This document shows positions 38,171-48,313 of a stretch of 64,000 nucleotides of DNA, piece by piece. Origin of the DNA: an uncultured Euryhalocaulis sp. (GTDB lineage Bacteria > Pseudomonadota > Alphaproteobacteria > Caulobacterales > Maricaulaceae); the NCBI GenBank assembly GCA_913055605.1, contig CAJXKJ010000002.1, positions 62,001 through 126,000 of the forward strand. The letters run 5' to 3'. The notes below the pieces were generated by a model. It made no database searches. It was not told the origin of the DNA and worked only from the letters and a program-made list of their open reading frames with translations. Both the position numbers and the translations under genes were made by a program. How positions within the stretch are numbered: position 1 is the first letter of the stretch; each line of letters begins with the position of its first letter.

Positions 38171-39034
38171 CTAGTCCAGCGCGGCGGAGCGGCGCGGACC
38201 GTCCTCCAGCGGCGGCAGCGGAAAGACCTCCACCGGAATCGGCAGCAGCAGGCCCGACCACAACAGGCCGTCCTCCTCTCCGATTCCCGCCGTGTCGCGC
38301 AGATGGATCCCGTCCTCCGGCGCGGCTTCGGACACCACAACCGGCGCGGCGGGCGCGGGCGACGGCGCCAGGTCGTAATGCATCAGCACGCGCGACTGCG
38401 CGGCCATCGCCCCGTATTTATATTCCATGCGCACGTAATTCCGCGCCTCGGGGCTGTACCACCAGCGTTCGAAACCGGTCCAGTTGGAGTCCAGGCTGCG
38501 CGTGCGCCAGACGATGACCCAGCAATCGAACGTGCCCGCCGGCACGGTGATCTGGTCCCGCCCCTCCACCGACCAGGACGTGGCGTGCACCACCGTCTCG
38601 CCGTTCTTCAGATATTCGCGCTGGAAGGTCAGCGGCCGCTCCAGGCTCAGCTCCGTCCCCTCATAGGGGGAGATGGTGCGGTAGATCGACTGGCGGATGC
38701 CGTCCGGCCCCACCGAATCCTGCCGCAGGAACCCGAAGCGGGAGAACCACTGCCCCGGCGCGTCCAGCCGCTCGAACACGGTCAGCAGCCCGTTCGTCGA
38801 CGACACGCGGATATTATAGCCGTCGCTGTAGCGCCACTCGGAGCCCTCGCGCCATTGCGGCGCGGGCAGCACTTCCAGAGACGGTTCGGCCGCCGCCTGC
38901 GGCGTGATCGTGATGACCGGGAATTCCGTTTCCTGCGCCAGCGCCCCGGCCGCCGACAGGACCAGCACGGCGCCCGCCAGCAATCCGGTCCGCAGGCTGC
39001 GAGGCTTTCGGCTCTGGCGTGTGGTGCGGGTCAT
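38171..39034 (-). CDS. Secreted protein of unknown function at the 3' end of the pilus operon
   Basis: Signal peptide; TFQREYLKNGETVVHATSWSVEGRDQITVPAGTFDCWVIVWRTRS. Confidence 0.72.
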   Translation of the reverse strand: MTRTTRQSRKPRSLRTGLLAGAVLVLSAAGALAQETEFPVITITPQAAAEPSLEVLPAPQWREGSEWRYSDGYNIRVSSTNGLLTVFERLDAPGQWFSRFGFLRQDSVGPDGIRQSIYRTISPYEGTELSLERPLTFQREYLKNGETVVHATSWSVEGRDQITVPAGTFDCWVIVWRTRSLDSNWTGFERWWYSPEARNYVRMEYKYGAMAAQSRVLMHYDLAPSPAPAAPVVVSEAAPEDGIHLRDTAGIGEEDGLLWSGLLLPIPVEVFPLPPLEDGPRRSAALD

Positions 39035-39046
39035 CGTCGGCTCGTC

Positions 39047-39475
39047 CTATCGCCCTTCCGGCTGCCAGCCGGCGGCCAGAATCTCGCCGCCGGGCGCGAT
39101 TTCGGCGACATAGAATTGCGGCGCGGCGTCCAGATCCTGCACCGATTCCGGGCGCGGCGCGGCGCGCACGCGCAGATTGCCGGAGGGCAGCGGCTCGGCC
39201 TCGAACACATAGTCGCCGATCGGAAAGCCCCGCCAGGGCAGGTCCAGATAATTCCGGTCCTGCTCGATATCGGCCGGGGCGATCGGCGCGAACGCGCCGC
39301 TTTCCGCATGCACGGCCGCCTCGCGTTCCACGATCTGGCGCACCGCCTCCTCCACCCGTCCCTGCCGCTCGGCCTGCTCGGCCCTGTCGCCCGCCGGCAT
39401 CACGAAGGCCGCGACGGCCAGGCCCGCCGCCAGGATCAGGGCTGCGGCCGCGGCTGCCAGAACGACCCGGCCCAT
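39047..39475 (-). CDS. Small single-TM protein of the pilus operon
   Basis: MGRVVLAAAAAALILAAGLAVAAFVMP; adjacent to secretin. Confidence 0.65.
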   Translation of the reverse strand: MGRVVLAAAAAALILAAGLAVAAFVMPAGDRAEQAERQGRVEEAVRQIVEREAAVHAESGAFAPIAPADIEQDRNYLDLPWRGFPIGDYVFEAEPLPSGNLRVRAAPRPESVQDLDAAPQFYVAEIAPGGEILAAGWQPEGR

Positions 39476-39479
39476 CGCG

Positions 39480-41420
39480 TCACTCGTCTTCCGACATGAC
39501 GGTGACATCGACCGGCGTGGTCGCCCGGCGCATGTCCGGCGCGTCGGGGCCGTATTGCGTGGCCAGCACGCGCCGCTGCTGGTCGATATAGTCCTGCGAG
39601 CCGATGCGCACCGCGATGTCGTCCTGCAGCACGGCCTGCTCTGTCACCACGTGCGGGGTGATGAAGAAGATCGTCTCGCGCATCGATTCCGACTCGCTGG
39701 TCGTGCGGAACAGCGCGCCCAGGACCGGAATCTCCTTCAGGCCCGGAACCCCGCTTTCGCTGTCGATCCGCGTGCCGTCGAACAGGCCGCCGACCACATA
39801 GGTCGCCCCGTTCGGCACCAGCACATTGGTCTGCACTTCCTGCGAGGACACGTCGATCTGGCCGAACGAGCCGCTGCCCGGCGCGGAATTCTCCGCCCGC
39901 AGATCCAGCCGCACCAGCGATTCCGACTGCGCGGTCTCCGCTGGCACGATGGACGGCGTGATCTCCAGCGTCAGCCCGGTCTGGATTTCCTGCAGGCCCA
40001 CCCCGCCGGTGCCGCCGCCCTCCAGCCGCGTGTCGACCTGCACATAGATGTTCTGCGCCCGCGTGATGCGCGCGGTGATGTTGTCCAGCGTCACCAGGCG
40101 CGGCGCCGACAGGATGCGCACCCGGTCCTCGCTCGCCAGCGCGGTCAGCGAGGCCTGCAGCGCCGCCTCCTGCCCGCGCACGATGAAGGAGGCCGACGGC
40201 GCGAAATCGGGCAGCAGGTTCAGCGCGTCCAGCCCGTTGCTGTCGAACCGGTCGCTGCCGTCGGTCGGATTTCCGATCGGGCTGCCGGTCACCCCGCTGT
40301 CGAACCCGATACTGCCGGGCGTGGAGCCCGGATTGAGCAGCGAGCCGCGCAGCGCCAGGCCCAGCTGCCGCCCCACCCCGATATCGGCGTTGGCGATGAT
40401 GACCTCGATCTGGACCATCTGCAGCGGCCGGTCGAGCTGCAGGATCAGGCTGCGCACCTGTTCGATCTGCTCGCGCGAGCCCTGCACCACGACCGAATTG
40501 GTGCGCTGGTCGATGGAGATGCGCGGCGGCGGCTCATAGGCCGCGACCCACATGTTCGGATCGTCGCCCGAGCGCGCGCCCTGCACCATCGGCTCCTGCC
40601 CCATCAGCGCGTAGAGCGTGTCGGCGATGCCCGGCACCGTGACCTCCCGGCCCTGGAAGGTCCGGGTCGACGGGCCGACATTGGCGAAGCGCAGCGGGAT
40701 CACCTCGACCTCCTGCGGCGCCAGCACGACCGGCGGCGGGGCCGGCGCGGGCGGCGGCGCGGCGGCGGCGACCGGCTCGGGTCCGCCCTGCGGCCCGTCT
40801 TCCTGATCGGCCAGCGCCATCAGCAGGTCCGGCCGCATCGTGGTCAGCAGGCCGGTAATCCGGTTCACCCGCGCCCGGTCGCCGGAAATCGTGATGGTCT
40901 CGCCGAATGCGTCATAGGACACCCCGCCCAGACCGAGGCCCAGGCTGATCAGCGCCTCGCTCAGCTGGTCGTAGGATTCCTGGTCCAGCGGCAGCGACAC
41001 CTGCTGCTGCGCGAAATCGGCGGGCCCGGAGCGCGAGGTGACCATCACCGTCCGCGTCGTCGGGTCGTAGGTATAGGCCAGGTCGTATTGCTGGATCAGC
41101 TGGTCGAACGCGGTGGCGATCGGCACCCGGTCCAGCTGGAACGAGATCGGCCCCTGCACGTCCGGCCCGAACACGACCGACAGGCCGTTCGCCTGCAAAA
41201 TGCTGCGCAGCACGTTGCGGATGTCGTCGTTCGACGAGGTGCGGCTGATCACCAGCGTCGCGTTCCAGGGAATGTCGGAGCTCTGGGCCGGCGCGGCGGC
41301 CGGAACGGCCAGCGCCGTCGCCGCCAGCAGGGCGGCGGCCAGCGCCGCACGCGCCGCGCGTCCGCCTCTGTCCGCAGGGCGCAGCGCCCGTGCTGAACTA
41401 CGGTCCCCGCGCGCGCCCAT
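39480..41420 (-). CDS. Type IV pilus / MSHA-type secretin (PilQ/MshL-like)
   Basis: LSVVFGPDVQGPISFQLDRVPIATAFDQLIQQYDLAYTYD; VPNGATYVVGGLFDGTRIDSESGVPGLKEIPVLGALFRTTSESESMRETIFFITPHVV. Confidence 0.93.
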   Translation of the reverse strand: MGARGDRSSARALRPADRGGRAARAALAAALLAATALAVPAAAPAQSSDIPWNATLVISRTSSNDDIRNVLRSILQANGLSVVFGPDVQGPISFQLDRVPIATAFDQLIQQYDLAYTYDPTTRTVMVTSRSGPADFAQQQVSLPLDQESYDQLSEALISLGLGLGGVSYDAFGETITISGDRARVNRITGLLTTMRPDLLMALADQEDGPQGGPEPVAAAAPPPAPAPPPVVLAPQEVEVIPLRFANVGPSTRTFQGREVTVPGIADTLYALMGQEPMVQGARSGDDPNMWVAAYEPPPRISIDQRTNSVVVQGSREQIEQVRSLILQLDRPLQMVQIEVIIANADIGVGRQLGLALRGSLLNPGSTPGSIGFDSGVTGSPIGNPTDGSDRFDSNGLDALNLLPDFAPSASFIVRGQEAALQASLTALASEDRVRILSAPRLVTLDNITARITRAQNIYVQVDTRLEGGGTGGVGLQEIQTGLTLEITPSIVPAETAQSESLVRLDLRAENSAPGSGSFGQIDVSSQEVQTNVLVPNGATYVVGGLFDGTRIDSESGVPGLKEIPVLGALFRTTSESESMRETIFFITPHVVTEQAVLQDDIAVRIGSQDYIDQQRRVLATQYGPDAPDMRRATTPVDVTVMSEDE

Positions 41421-41502
41421 GCGAATCATCCCCCCGCCAGTCAGGCTGGAAGAATACCGCATTTTGTGGCGCCGCAGGAAAAGACCGGCTGATTTAGTGC
41501 AG

Positions 41503-42306
41503 TTAGCTGTGGAGTTCGCAGAGCACGGCAGTGAGATTGTCGCGCCCGCCGCGCTCCAGCCCCAGCGAGATCAGCGCATCGCCCGCCGCCTCCATGGAGG
41601 CGCGATGATCGGCCAGCACGGTCTCGATCTCTTCATTGTCCATTTCGCCGCACACCCCGTCGGTGCAGATCAGCAGACGGTCGCCGGTGTCGGGGAAGAA
41701 GCTGTGCAGGTCGGGCTTCACCCGTTCGGACACGCCCAGCGCCTGCAGGATATATTTCTGCGACGGCGCCTCGCCGATCTCGCCGCCGCGGCGCCATTCC
41801 TCATAGGCCGAATGGTCCCGCGTCATCTGCAGCAGGCGATAGCCGCGCACGCGGTACACCCGGCTGTCGCCGACATGGAAGACCGTGGCGAAGGAGTCCG
41901 CGCCCAGCGGCGCCCAGACCCCGGCGATGGTCGCGCCGCTGCGCAGGCGCCGCTCGACCCGCCCGACATTGTGCGCCCGGATCCGGTCGTGCGCCGCCGC
42001 GATGGCGCGCCGCACATGGTTTTCGCGCGCCAGCCGCGCGGCGGCGTCGATGCCGTCCTGCAGGCCGTGCGTCATCGCGTCGTTCAGGCATTCGGCGAGA
42101 CACGCCACCGCCTCGCGGCTCGCCTGCCCGCCGCCCAGATGGCCGCCGACCCCGTCGGCGACGACCGCAAGCCCGATCTCGCCATGGACCAGCCAGGAAT
42201 CCTGGTTTTCCTTCTGCACGCGCCCGGCGTGCGTGACGCCGTAGGCGGTGAACCGCGCCGCCGGAACGATCTCGCCAAGCGTCAGTGTCTTGTCCATGAC
42301 AGTCAT
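41503..42306 (-). CDS. PP2C-family Ser/Thr phosphatase
   Basis: GRVQKENQDSWLVHGEIGLAVVADGVGGHLGG...VFHVGDSRVYRVRG...LLICTDGVCGEM...GGRDNLTAVL. Confidence 0.95.
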   Translation of the reverse strand: MTVMDKTLTLGEIVPAARFTAYGVTHAGRVQKENQDSWLVHGEIGLAVVADGVGGHLGGGQASREAVACLAECLNDAMTHGLQDGIDAAARLARENHVRRAIAAAHDRIRAHNVGRVERRLRSGATIAGVWAPLGADSFATVFHVGDSRVYRVRGYRLLQMTRDHSAYEEWRRGGEIGEAPSQKYILQALGVSERVKPDLHSFFPDTGDRLLICTDGVCGEMDNEEIETVLADHRASMEAAGDALISLGLERGGRDNLTAVLCELHS

Positions 42307-43100
42307 CCGCGGTCCGCCAGCGTGTAGCGGAAGCCGACCGTGTATTGCCGCTCGCCGTCGGGGCCGGTTTCGCCCAGCGTCACGGTGTCCTCGTCGATCG
42401 TCTGCACCACGCGGCCGTCGATCCGGTCGCCGACGCGATAGTCGCGGTTGTCGATCGTCGCGATGCGCATGTCGCCGATCTGCGACACGCCCGTCAGGTG
42501 ATGCACCCAGGTGAGGTCGGCTGAGCCCGCTTCCGGGCGCCAGGACACCATGCCATTCCAGGCGCCGAACGGGTTGCGCGGCGGCTGTTCGCGCAGCGCC
42601 GCCTCGAACTGCACCGCATCGGCAAAGCTGTGCGCCGGCGGCAGATCGCTTTCGCGGAACGCCAGGGACAGGGGCAGCAGGCCGTTCGGCCCGGGCCCGC
42701 CCAGCTCCATCTCCACGATCTCCACCGACAGGCTCTCGAACCGGGCCAGGAAGCGGATCAGGTCGGAATAGGAGCCTTCAAGGCTCAGGCGGAACGTCTC
42801 GGACCCCGGCGCCAGCGGCGCCAGCTCGGTCAGGCGCACCTGAACGTTCACCGCGATCTCCTGCGCCCGCGCCATCAATTGGGGGACGGTCAGGTCGATC
42901 GCCCGGCCGGAAATCTCTTCGGTCGCGCCGGCCGCCGCCGCCGCGTTCTCGCGCTCGGCGCGCAGCGCCGCCATCATCTGCGACAGCTCGCGCGCGGCCT
43001 CTTTCTTCGGCGCCACATGGGCGGCCCAGACATAGCCCTGCGCCGCGATGGCCAGCACGGCCAGCGCAACGCCCAGAACGATTGCGTGAATCCGGGTCAT
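42303..43100 (-). CDS. PilO/MshJ-like pilus biogenesis protein
   Basis: N-terminal TM, coiled coil, IRFLARFESLSVEIVEMEL; position after PilMN; overlaps neighbours by 4 bp. Confidence 0.75.
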   Translation of the reverse strand: MTRIHAIVLGVALAVLAIAAQGYVWAAHVAPKKEAARELSQMMAALRAERENAAAAAGATEEISGRAIDLTVPQLMARAQEIAVNVQVRLTELAPLAPGSETFRLSLEGSYSDLIRFLARFESLSVEIVEMELGGPGPNGLLPLSLAFRESDLPPAHSFADAVQFEAALREQPPRNPFGAWNGMVSWRPEAGSADLTWVHHLTGVSQIGDMRIATIDNRDYRVGDRIDGRVVQTIDEDTVTLGETGPDGERQYTVGFRYTLADRG

Positions 43101-44914
43101 TCGCCGTCCTCCCGGATCGCCAGCACGGTGAAGCGCGCGCCCGCCACATCCTGTTCGTCCGGCGCGCCGACGCCGCCGAACTCCACGCGCGGGAAGGCGG
43201 TGGCGAAGACGCTGTCCTTGTCCAGCCGGTCGATAAAGCCCGCGACCAGGCGCAGATCGCCCCCGGCCTCCTCGGGCAGCAGCCCGTCCAGCTGCAGCAC
43301 GCGCTGGCCGCTGTTGGTGTCCTCGCCGCTGTTCAGCGTCATGCCGGTCAGCCGCATGCCGGGCAGCATCGCCCCGCCGATCGACACCATGTTCTGCGCC
43401 CAGGACGCGCCGCGCGCGCCGGCCAGCGTCGGTCCGGCGGTCTCGGTGGCGTCCGATTGCGCGGACAGTTCGGCGACCAGCGTTCCATAGGCCGCGCTGC
43501 GCCGGTCCAGCGTCTTTTGCGCCGGGCCGATCACGTAATTGACGTTCAGGATCACGGCCAGCACCGCCGCGGCGGCCACGAAGAAGGCCGGCGCGATCCA
43601 GGCCGGCCGGCCCGGCGCGTCGTCGCCGTCACTGTCCTTGCGCAGCGCGGAGAATTTGCTCATCAGGCCGCCCTCCTCTTCTGCGCGCGCGGTCTTCTGA
43701 TCGGCACCGTTGCGGCGGTTGGCGGCGCGCCGGTTGCGCGGCGGGTCGGCCCGGCGGAACGCGCCGTTTTCGAACTGATAGGGCTCGTTGCCGGCCTTCA
43801 ACAGGCCGGACCGGACGCCTTCCAGAAGGTTCAGCGCGTGGGCGGACTCCATCGCCCCGTCCAGCACCGGCTCGCGCGCGTCGACCGGCAGGCCCAGCGC
43901 GTCGGACAGGAACTGGTCCAGCCCGGCCAGCGGCGGCCCGGTGAACTCCAGGTCCAGCTTCGCGGGCCGGTCGGCATAGCGTTCGAACTGGTAGTATTCG
44001 AGCGTCGCGGCCACTTCCGAATAAAGCTCGCGCTGGAACGGCGCCAGCGCCGTCAGACCCAGCGTGCGGTGCTCGGGCGGCAGTTCGGGCGACAGCACGG
44101 CCTCCACCGGCGCGAAGCGCACCCGTTCGGACAGCGCCGTGCAGGCCCGGTCCAGCGGCAGGCCGAACGCCCGCGCATAGCGCGATGCGGCGGTCAGCGC
44201 CCCCACCGGCACCTGGCGGGACGTGATCACTCCGCTTTGCGGCGTGTACAGCGTAATCGTCGAGAAATAGCCGTGGACGCGGACCGACATCGCGGCCTCG
44301 TCGCCGGCGTCCAGCGCCGGCGCGCCGGCCGGGGCGACCAGTTTCAGCGCCGTGGCCTTCGCGCCCAGCGGGAAGAACAGCGCCTCCATCCGCTCTTCGG
44401 GCAGATAGGCGATGGCGCGCCGCTCCAGCTCCTTCGCCCCGGTCTCGCCATAGGGGCGGGAGCTGAACACGACGGGCCGGCCGCCGCTCTGCTGCACGCC
44501 GAACTGGCGCAGGGCGCGCGGCTCGAAATTCGACAGCTTCGCGGCGCGGTGATCGGTCAGATACAGGTCCGGATCGTCCACCAACATCAGCACGCTGGTG
44601 ATGTTTTCCTCCAGCAGCGGCGTCCCCATCGGGGCCGACGCCGCGGCATGGGCCAGCGCGTGGGTCGGGTCGGCGCCGTCGCGGTCGACGCACAGGAAGC
44701 GGTGCGCCTGCGCCTTCACCTGTCCGGCGCGGTCCAGCAGCGCCAGGCGGTAGCCGACATCGCTGACGCTGATGACCAGCGCCAGCTCCTCGCCGGAATG
44801 GCCGTCATTCGAATTGCGCGCGCCCTCGCCGGAGAACGCGCCGATCAGCCGGGCGCCCAGCGAGCCCAGATCCTGGTTCGCCCAGGCCGGAAGGATGTGT
44901 TCGAGCTTGCGCAT
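43097..44914 (-). CDS. PilM-PilN-like fusion protein
   Basis: N-terminal actin-like/PilM region, then APAFFVAAAAVLAVILNVNYV TM segment and PilN-like domain (GAMLPGMRLTGMTLNSG..LQLDGLLPEEAGGDLRLVAGFIDRLDK). Confidence 0.78.
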   Translation of the reverse strand: MRKLEHILPAWANQDLGSLGARLIGAFSGEGARNSNDGHSGEELALVISVSDVGYRLALLDRAGQVKAQAHRFLCVDRDGADPTHALAHAAASAPMGTPLLEENITSVLMLVDDPDLYLTDHRAAKLSNFEPRALRQFGVQQSGGRPVVFSSRPYGETGAKELERRAIAYLPEERMEALFFPLGAKATALKLVAPAGAPALDAGDEAAMSVRVHGYFSTITLYTPQSGVITSRQVPVGALTAASRYARAFGLPLDRACTALSERVRFAPVEAVLSPELPPEHRTLGLTALAPFQRELYSEVAATLEYYQFERYADRPAKLDLEFTGPPLAGLDQFLSDALGLPVDAREPVLDGAMESAHALNLLEGVRSGLLKAGNEPYQFENGAFRRADPPRNRRAANRRNGADQKTARAEEEGGLMSKFSALRKDSDGDDAPGRPAWIAPAFFVAAAAVLAVILNVNYVIGPAQKTLDRRSAAYGTLVAELSAQSDATETAGPTLAGARGASWAQNMVSIGGAMLPGMRLTGMTLNSGEDTNSGQRVLQLDGLLPEEAGGDLRLVAGFIDRLDKDSVFATAFPRVEFGGVGAPDEQDVAGARFTVLAIREDGE

Positions 44915-44923
44915 CGGCGGCCC

Positions 44924-47146
44924 CTAAGCGCTCGAGACCAGCGGAACGCGCGGCTTTCCGGACGCGGCGCTGGCGCCCGGCGGCGGCGGGCACGCGGTGA
45001 ACCGCACGCCGCCCACCTCGATCTGCACGTTCACCGGCATCGGCGCGCGGCGATGGAACGCCAGGCCGCCGATCATCGCCGGACCGGCGCCGTCCGGCGT
45101 GATCCAGTAGCCGCCTTCGTCATATTCGATATGCGCGACCGAATCCGCCGTCGCGCTGTCGGCCTGCAGCGCGCAGTCCGGCGCGGCGCCCAGTGTGATG
45201 CGCGAGCCCAGCACGATCCAGCGGCGGCGGGTCTCCTCCGCCCAGCTCGACCAGCGGATTTCCGCCGCGGCCTTCTCGATCTTCGCCTCGTCCACCGTGA
45301 AGCGCGCCAGCACCGCGTCCGGGTCGCGCTTGCCGCGGATCAGGCGCAGCGCCACCGGCGGACAGGAGTCCGGGTCGCGCCCGATGCGCAGCTCGCTGGT
45401 CCCCTCGGGCAGCAGCTCGGCCTGGCCGGCCTCCAGCGGGACGCCGTTCATCAGATTGCCGTTGGTGCTGCCCAGATCCTCGACCAGCCAGTCGCCGTTG
45501 CGGGCATAGACGCTCAGATTGCGTTCGCCGCGGGAGAACCAGCGGCAATTGGTGGCGATGTCGACCGCCCCGCCGGCCGCGCCGCGGCCCACGACTGCGG
45601 GTTTTCCGGCGATCAGGCGTACCGGGTCGCCGCCCTCGATATCCAGATCGACCGGGCTGGCGGCCAGAAGCTCGCGCTCCAGCAGCCGCTCCAGCTGGGC
45701 CAGACGGTCCGCCACGGTCGGGCTGGACGCCTTGCTCTCCAGGCACAGCCGCGCCTCGTGACAGGCGGCCAGCGCCTCCAGCGGCTTGCCCTTCATCACC
45801 AGGCTGGGGATGCGGCGCACGACTTCGTGCACCGGGTCCAGCGACGGATCGGGGAAGGACGCGTCCGGGTCGATCACCAGCGTCTCGTCGGCTTCCGGCG
45901 CCGCGGCGATGATCTCGGACAGCAGCGCCTGGATGACGCCGATCTTGGAGTTGGACGGGGCGACCACGGCCTGGGTCCGGTCGGTCAGCGACCCAGCCCG
46001 CCGCGACCATTCCTCGAAAAAGGCCGGGATGCGGTCGGCCGTCATCGGACGGCTGATGAAATAGCCCTGGGCGTAATCGCAGCCGAAAGAGCGCAGCTGT
46101 TCGAACGCCTGCTCGGTCTCCACGCCCTCGGCCACGACCTTCAGCCCGATGCGCCGCGCCATCGACGCGGTCGTCTCGATCAGGGCGCGCGCCTCCTCGC
46201 TGTCGGCGAGGTCCATGACGAAGCTCTTGTCCAGCTTCAGCTCCCCGAAGGGCAGCTTGTAGAGATTGGCCAGCGACGAGAAGCCGGTGCCGAAATCGTC
46301 GATGCTGAGCGTGAAGCCCTTCAGCCGCAGCCGGGTCAGCACGTCCAGCGCCGCGCTGTTCTCCGCGCCCATCGAGCTTTCGGTGATCTCCAGCGTCACG
46401 TCTTCGGGCGAAACGCCGAATTCCTCGCAGCGCTCCAGGAACTGCGTGCTCCAGACATTGTCGTTCAGCAGCAGCGGCGAAACATTGATCGCGGCGACCA
46501 GATGCAGGCCCGCGGCGCGCCAGGCGGCGAGGTCCGCGAACACCTGACGGGTGACGGAGTCGGTCAGCTGCTGGATCAGGCCGCTATTCTCGGCGACCGA
46601 AATGAACTGGTCGGGATAGACGTCGCCCAGCTCCGGATGGCGCAGACGCACCAGCGCCTCGACGGAATAGCGGGGCTCCGACGGCGGATCGAACGGCACC
46701 TTGGGCTGGTATTCCACGCGCAGGAAATTCTGCTCGATACTGTCCTGCAGATTGGTCGCGGTGATGTCCGTCCGGTCCTTCGGCGCCTCGGCCAGGCAGG
46801 CTTTCAGCGTGTCCTCGTCGAACTTGTCGTTGCGCACGACCCGGACGTTGAATTGTTTGGATCGGGCCAGCCGCTCGGTCGACTGGGCGGTCTTGGCGTC
46901 CAGCCCGGTGACGATCAGCACCGCCGCCTCCGGCGCCGCCGTGCACAGCTTTTCGATCAGCTCGAAACCGCCGCCGGCGCGGCCGACCACGTCCACGACA
47001 ACCGCCTTCACGTCGCCCTTGGCCAGCGCCTCGTCCAGCGCGGCCGGCGAATCCAGGCGCAGCGCGTCCATCTTCATGCGCGCGGCGCACGCCGCAGCGG
47101 TATCCGCGACGCCAGAATCGTCGTGCAGGATCGCAATCTTAGGCAT
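44924..47146 (-). CDS. REC-EAL-FHA signalling protein (c-di-GMP phosphodiesterase)
   Basis: REC-like N-terminus; EAL with VEALVR, AINVSP, EITESS, IDDFGTG, KLDKSF, VAEGVET; FHA with VVGRG...LVEDLGSTNGNLMNGV and a second FHA-like segment. Confidence 0.93.
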   Translation of the reverse strand: MPKIAILHDDSGVADTAAACAARMKMDALRLDSPAALDEALAKGDVKAVVVDVVGRAGGGFELIEKLCTAAPEAAVLIVTGLDAKTAQSTERLARSKQFNVRVVRNDKFDEDTLKACLAEAPKDRTDITATNLQDSIEQNFLRVEYQPKVPFDPPSEPRYSVEALVRLRHPELGDVYPDQFISVAENSGLIQQLTDSVTRQVFADLAAWRAAGLHLVAAINVSPLLLNDNVWSTQFLERCEEFGVSPEDVTLEITESSMGAENSAALDVLTRLRLKGFTLSIDDFGTGFSSLANLYKLPFGELKLDKSFVMDLADSEEARALIETTASMARRIGLKVVAEGVETEQAFEQLRSFGCDYAQGYFISRPMTADRIPAFFEEWSRRAGSLTDRTQAVVAPSNSKIGVIQALLSEIIAAAPEADETLVIDPDASFPDPSLDPVHEVVRRIPSLVMKGKPLEALAACHEARLCLESKASSPTVADRLAQLERLLERELLAASPVDLDIEGGDPVRLIAGKPAVVGRGAAGGAVDIATNCRWFSRGERNLSVYARNGDWLVEDLGSTNGNLMNGVPLEAGQAELLPEGTSELRIGRDPDSCPPVALRLIRGKRDPDAVLARFTVDEAKIEKAAAEIRWSSWAEETRRRWIVLGSRITLGAAPDCALQADSATADSVAHIEYDEGGYWITPDGAGPAMIGGLAFHRRAPMPVNVQIEVGGVRFTACPPPPGASAASGKPRVPLVSSA

Positions 47147-47259
47147 TTCGGCGTTTTCGCCTTTTTAACCCCACCAAGGGGCGGGATCATGCGCCCGCAC
47201 CGGGAAACACCGGGTTAAAATCGCTGCACAGCGGGCGCCCGCAGGCGCCGGAAACAGCG

Positions 47260-48303
47260 TCAGGTGGAGACGCCGGAAATCTCGAAAACCGGCAGGAACG
47301 CGGCGATCAGCATGCCGGCGATCAGCGCCCCGATCACCGACGTCATGATCGGGTTCATCAGGGAGATCGCGGCGTCCAGACGCTGCACCCACAGGCTCTC
47401 GAAATAGTTCGCGACAGAGCGCAGCGGCTCGGACAGCTCGCCGGTCTTTTCCCCGGCGGAGATCATCTGCTGCACCACGCCCTGGAACAGTTTGTGGCGG
47501 GCGAAGGCCTGGGCGATGCCCTTGCCGTTCTCGATCTCGTCGGCGACCGCGTACAGGCTCTGCTCGACGAATTTATTGTTGCTGGCCGGCGCGGCGACGC
47601 GGATCGCGTCGATCAGCGAAACCGCGTTCTGCACCTGAATGCTCAGCGTGTGGGCGAAGCGCGCCAGCGCCTCCAGCCGCCACAGCGAACCCAGAACCGG
47701 CACCTTCAGCTTCCAGGTGTCGATCGTCATGCGCCCGGATTCGGTGCGCGACCACAGGATCCAGCCCAGCACCGCCAGGCCGATCCCGCCGAAAATGTAT
47801 TGCCAGGACGAGGAATACAGGTCGCCCAGCCCCAGCACCGCGCGCGTCGGCGCCGGCAGCGGCCGGTCGAACTGGCTGAACAGCTTCTCGAACCGGGGCA
47901 GGATGCCGAACACCATGGCGTGGAACACGCCGACCAGCGCCATTAGCAGCACGCCCGGATACAGCATCGCGGTGCGCACTTTTTTGCGCACATGGTCCAG
48001 CCCGGTCAGATAGTTGCCGATCTCGTGCAGCGCCTGTTCCAGCTGGCCGGTCTGCATGCCGGCGCGCACCACGCCCACATAGGTGGAGTTGAAGATGCGC
48101 GGGTGGTCGGCCAGCGCCCGGTCGAACTCCAGCCCGGTGCGCACCTTGTCCAGGATGTCGCTGATGGCGTTGCGGAACCGGCCTTTCGGCGCCTCGCGCG
48201 ACAGGCTTTCCAGCGCCTGCACCAGCGGCAGGTTGGACCGCACCATGGCGGAAAACTGCTTGGTGAAGATCAGCAGTTCGGAACTGGAGGCGCCGCCTAT
48301 CAT
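47260..48303 (-). CDS. PilC/GspF/MshG-like inner membrane platform protein
   Basis: FTKQFSAMVRSNLPLVQALESLSREAPKG...MISAGEKTGELSEPLRSVANYFE. Confidence 0.95.
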   Translation of the reverse strand: MIGGASSSELLIFTKQFSAMVRSNLPLVQALESLSREAPKGRFRNAISDILDKVRTGLEFDRALADHPRIFNSTYVGVVRAGMQTGQLEQALHEIGNYLTGLDHVRKKVRTAMLYPGVLLMALVGVFHAMVFGILPRFEKLFSQFDRPLPAPTRAVLGLGDLYSSSWQYIFGGIGLAVLGWILWSRTESGRMTIDTWKLKVPVLGSLWRLEALARFAHTLSIQVQNAVSLIDAIRVAAPASNNKFVEQSLYAVADEIENGKGIAQAFARHKLFQGVVQQMISAGEKTGELSEPLRSVANYFESLWVQRLDAAISLMNPIMTSVIGALIAGMLIAAFLPVFEISGVST

Positions 48304-48313
48304 GGCTCCGCCC

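Noticed and set aside
43082-47218. 1378-aa plus-strand ORF
   Set aside because: Antisense to PilMN and REC-EAL-FHA genes that have clear domains. Composition (Arg/His/Gln/Ala-rich) is typical of the mirror frame of GC-rich coding DNA.
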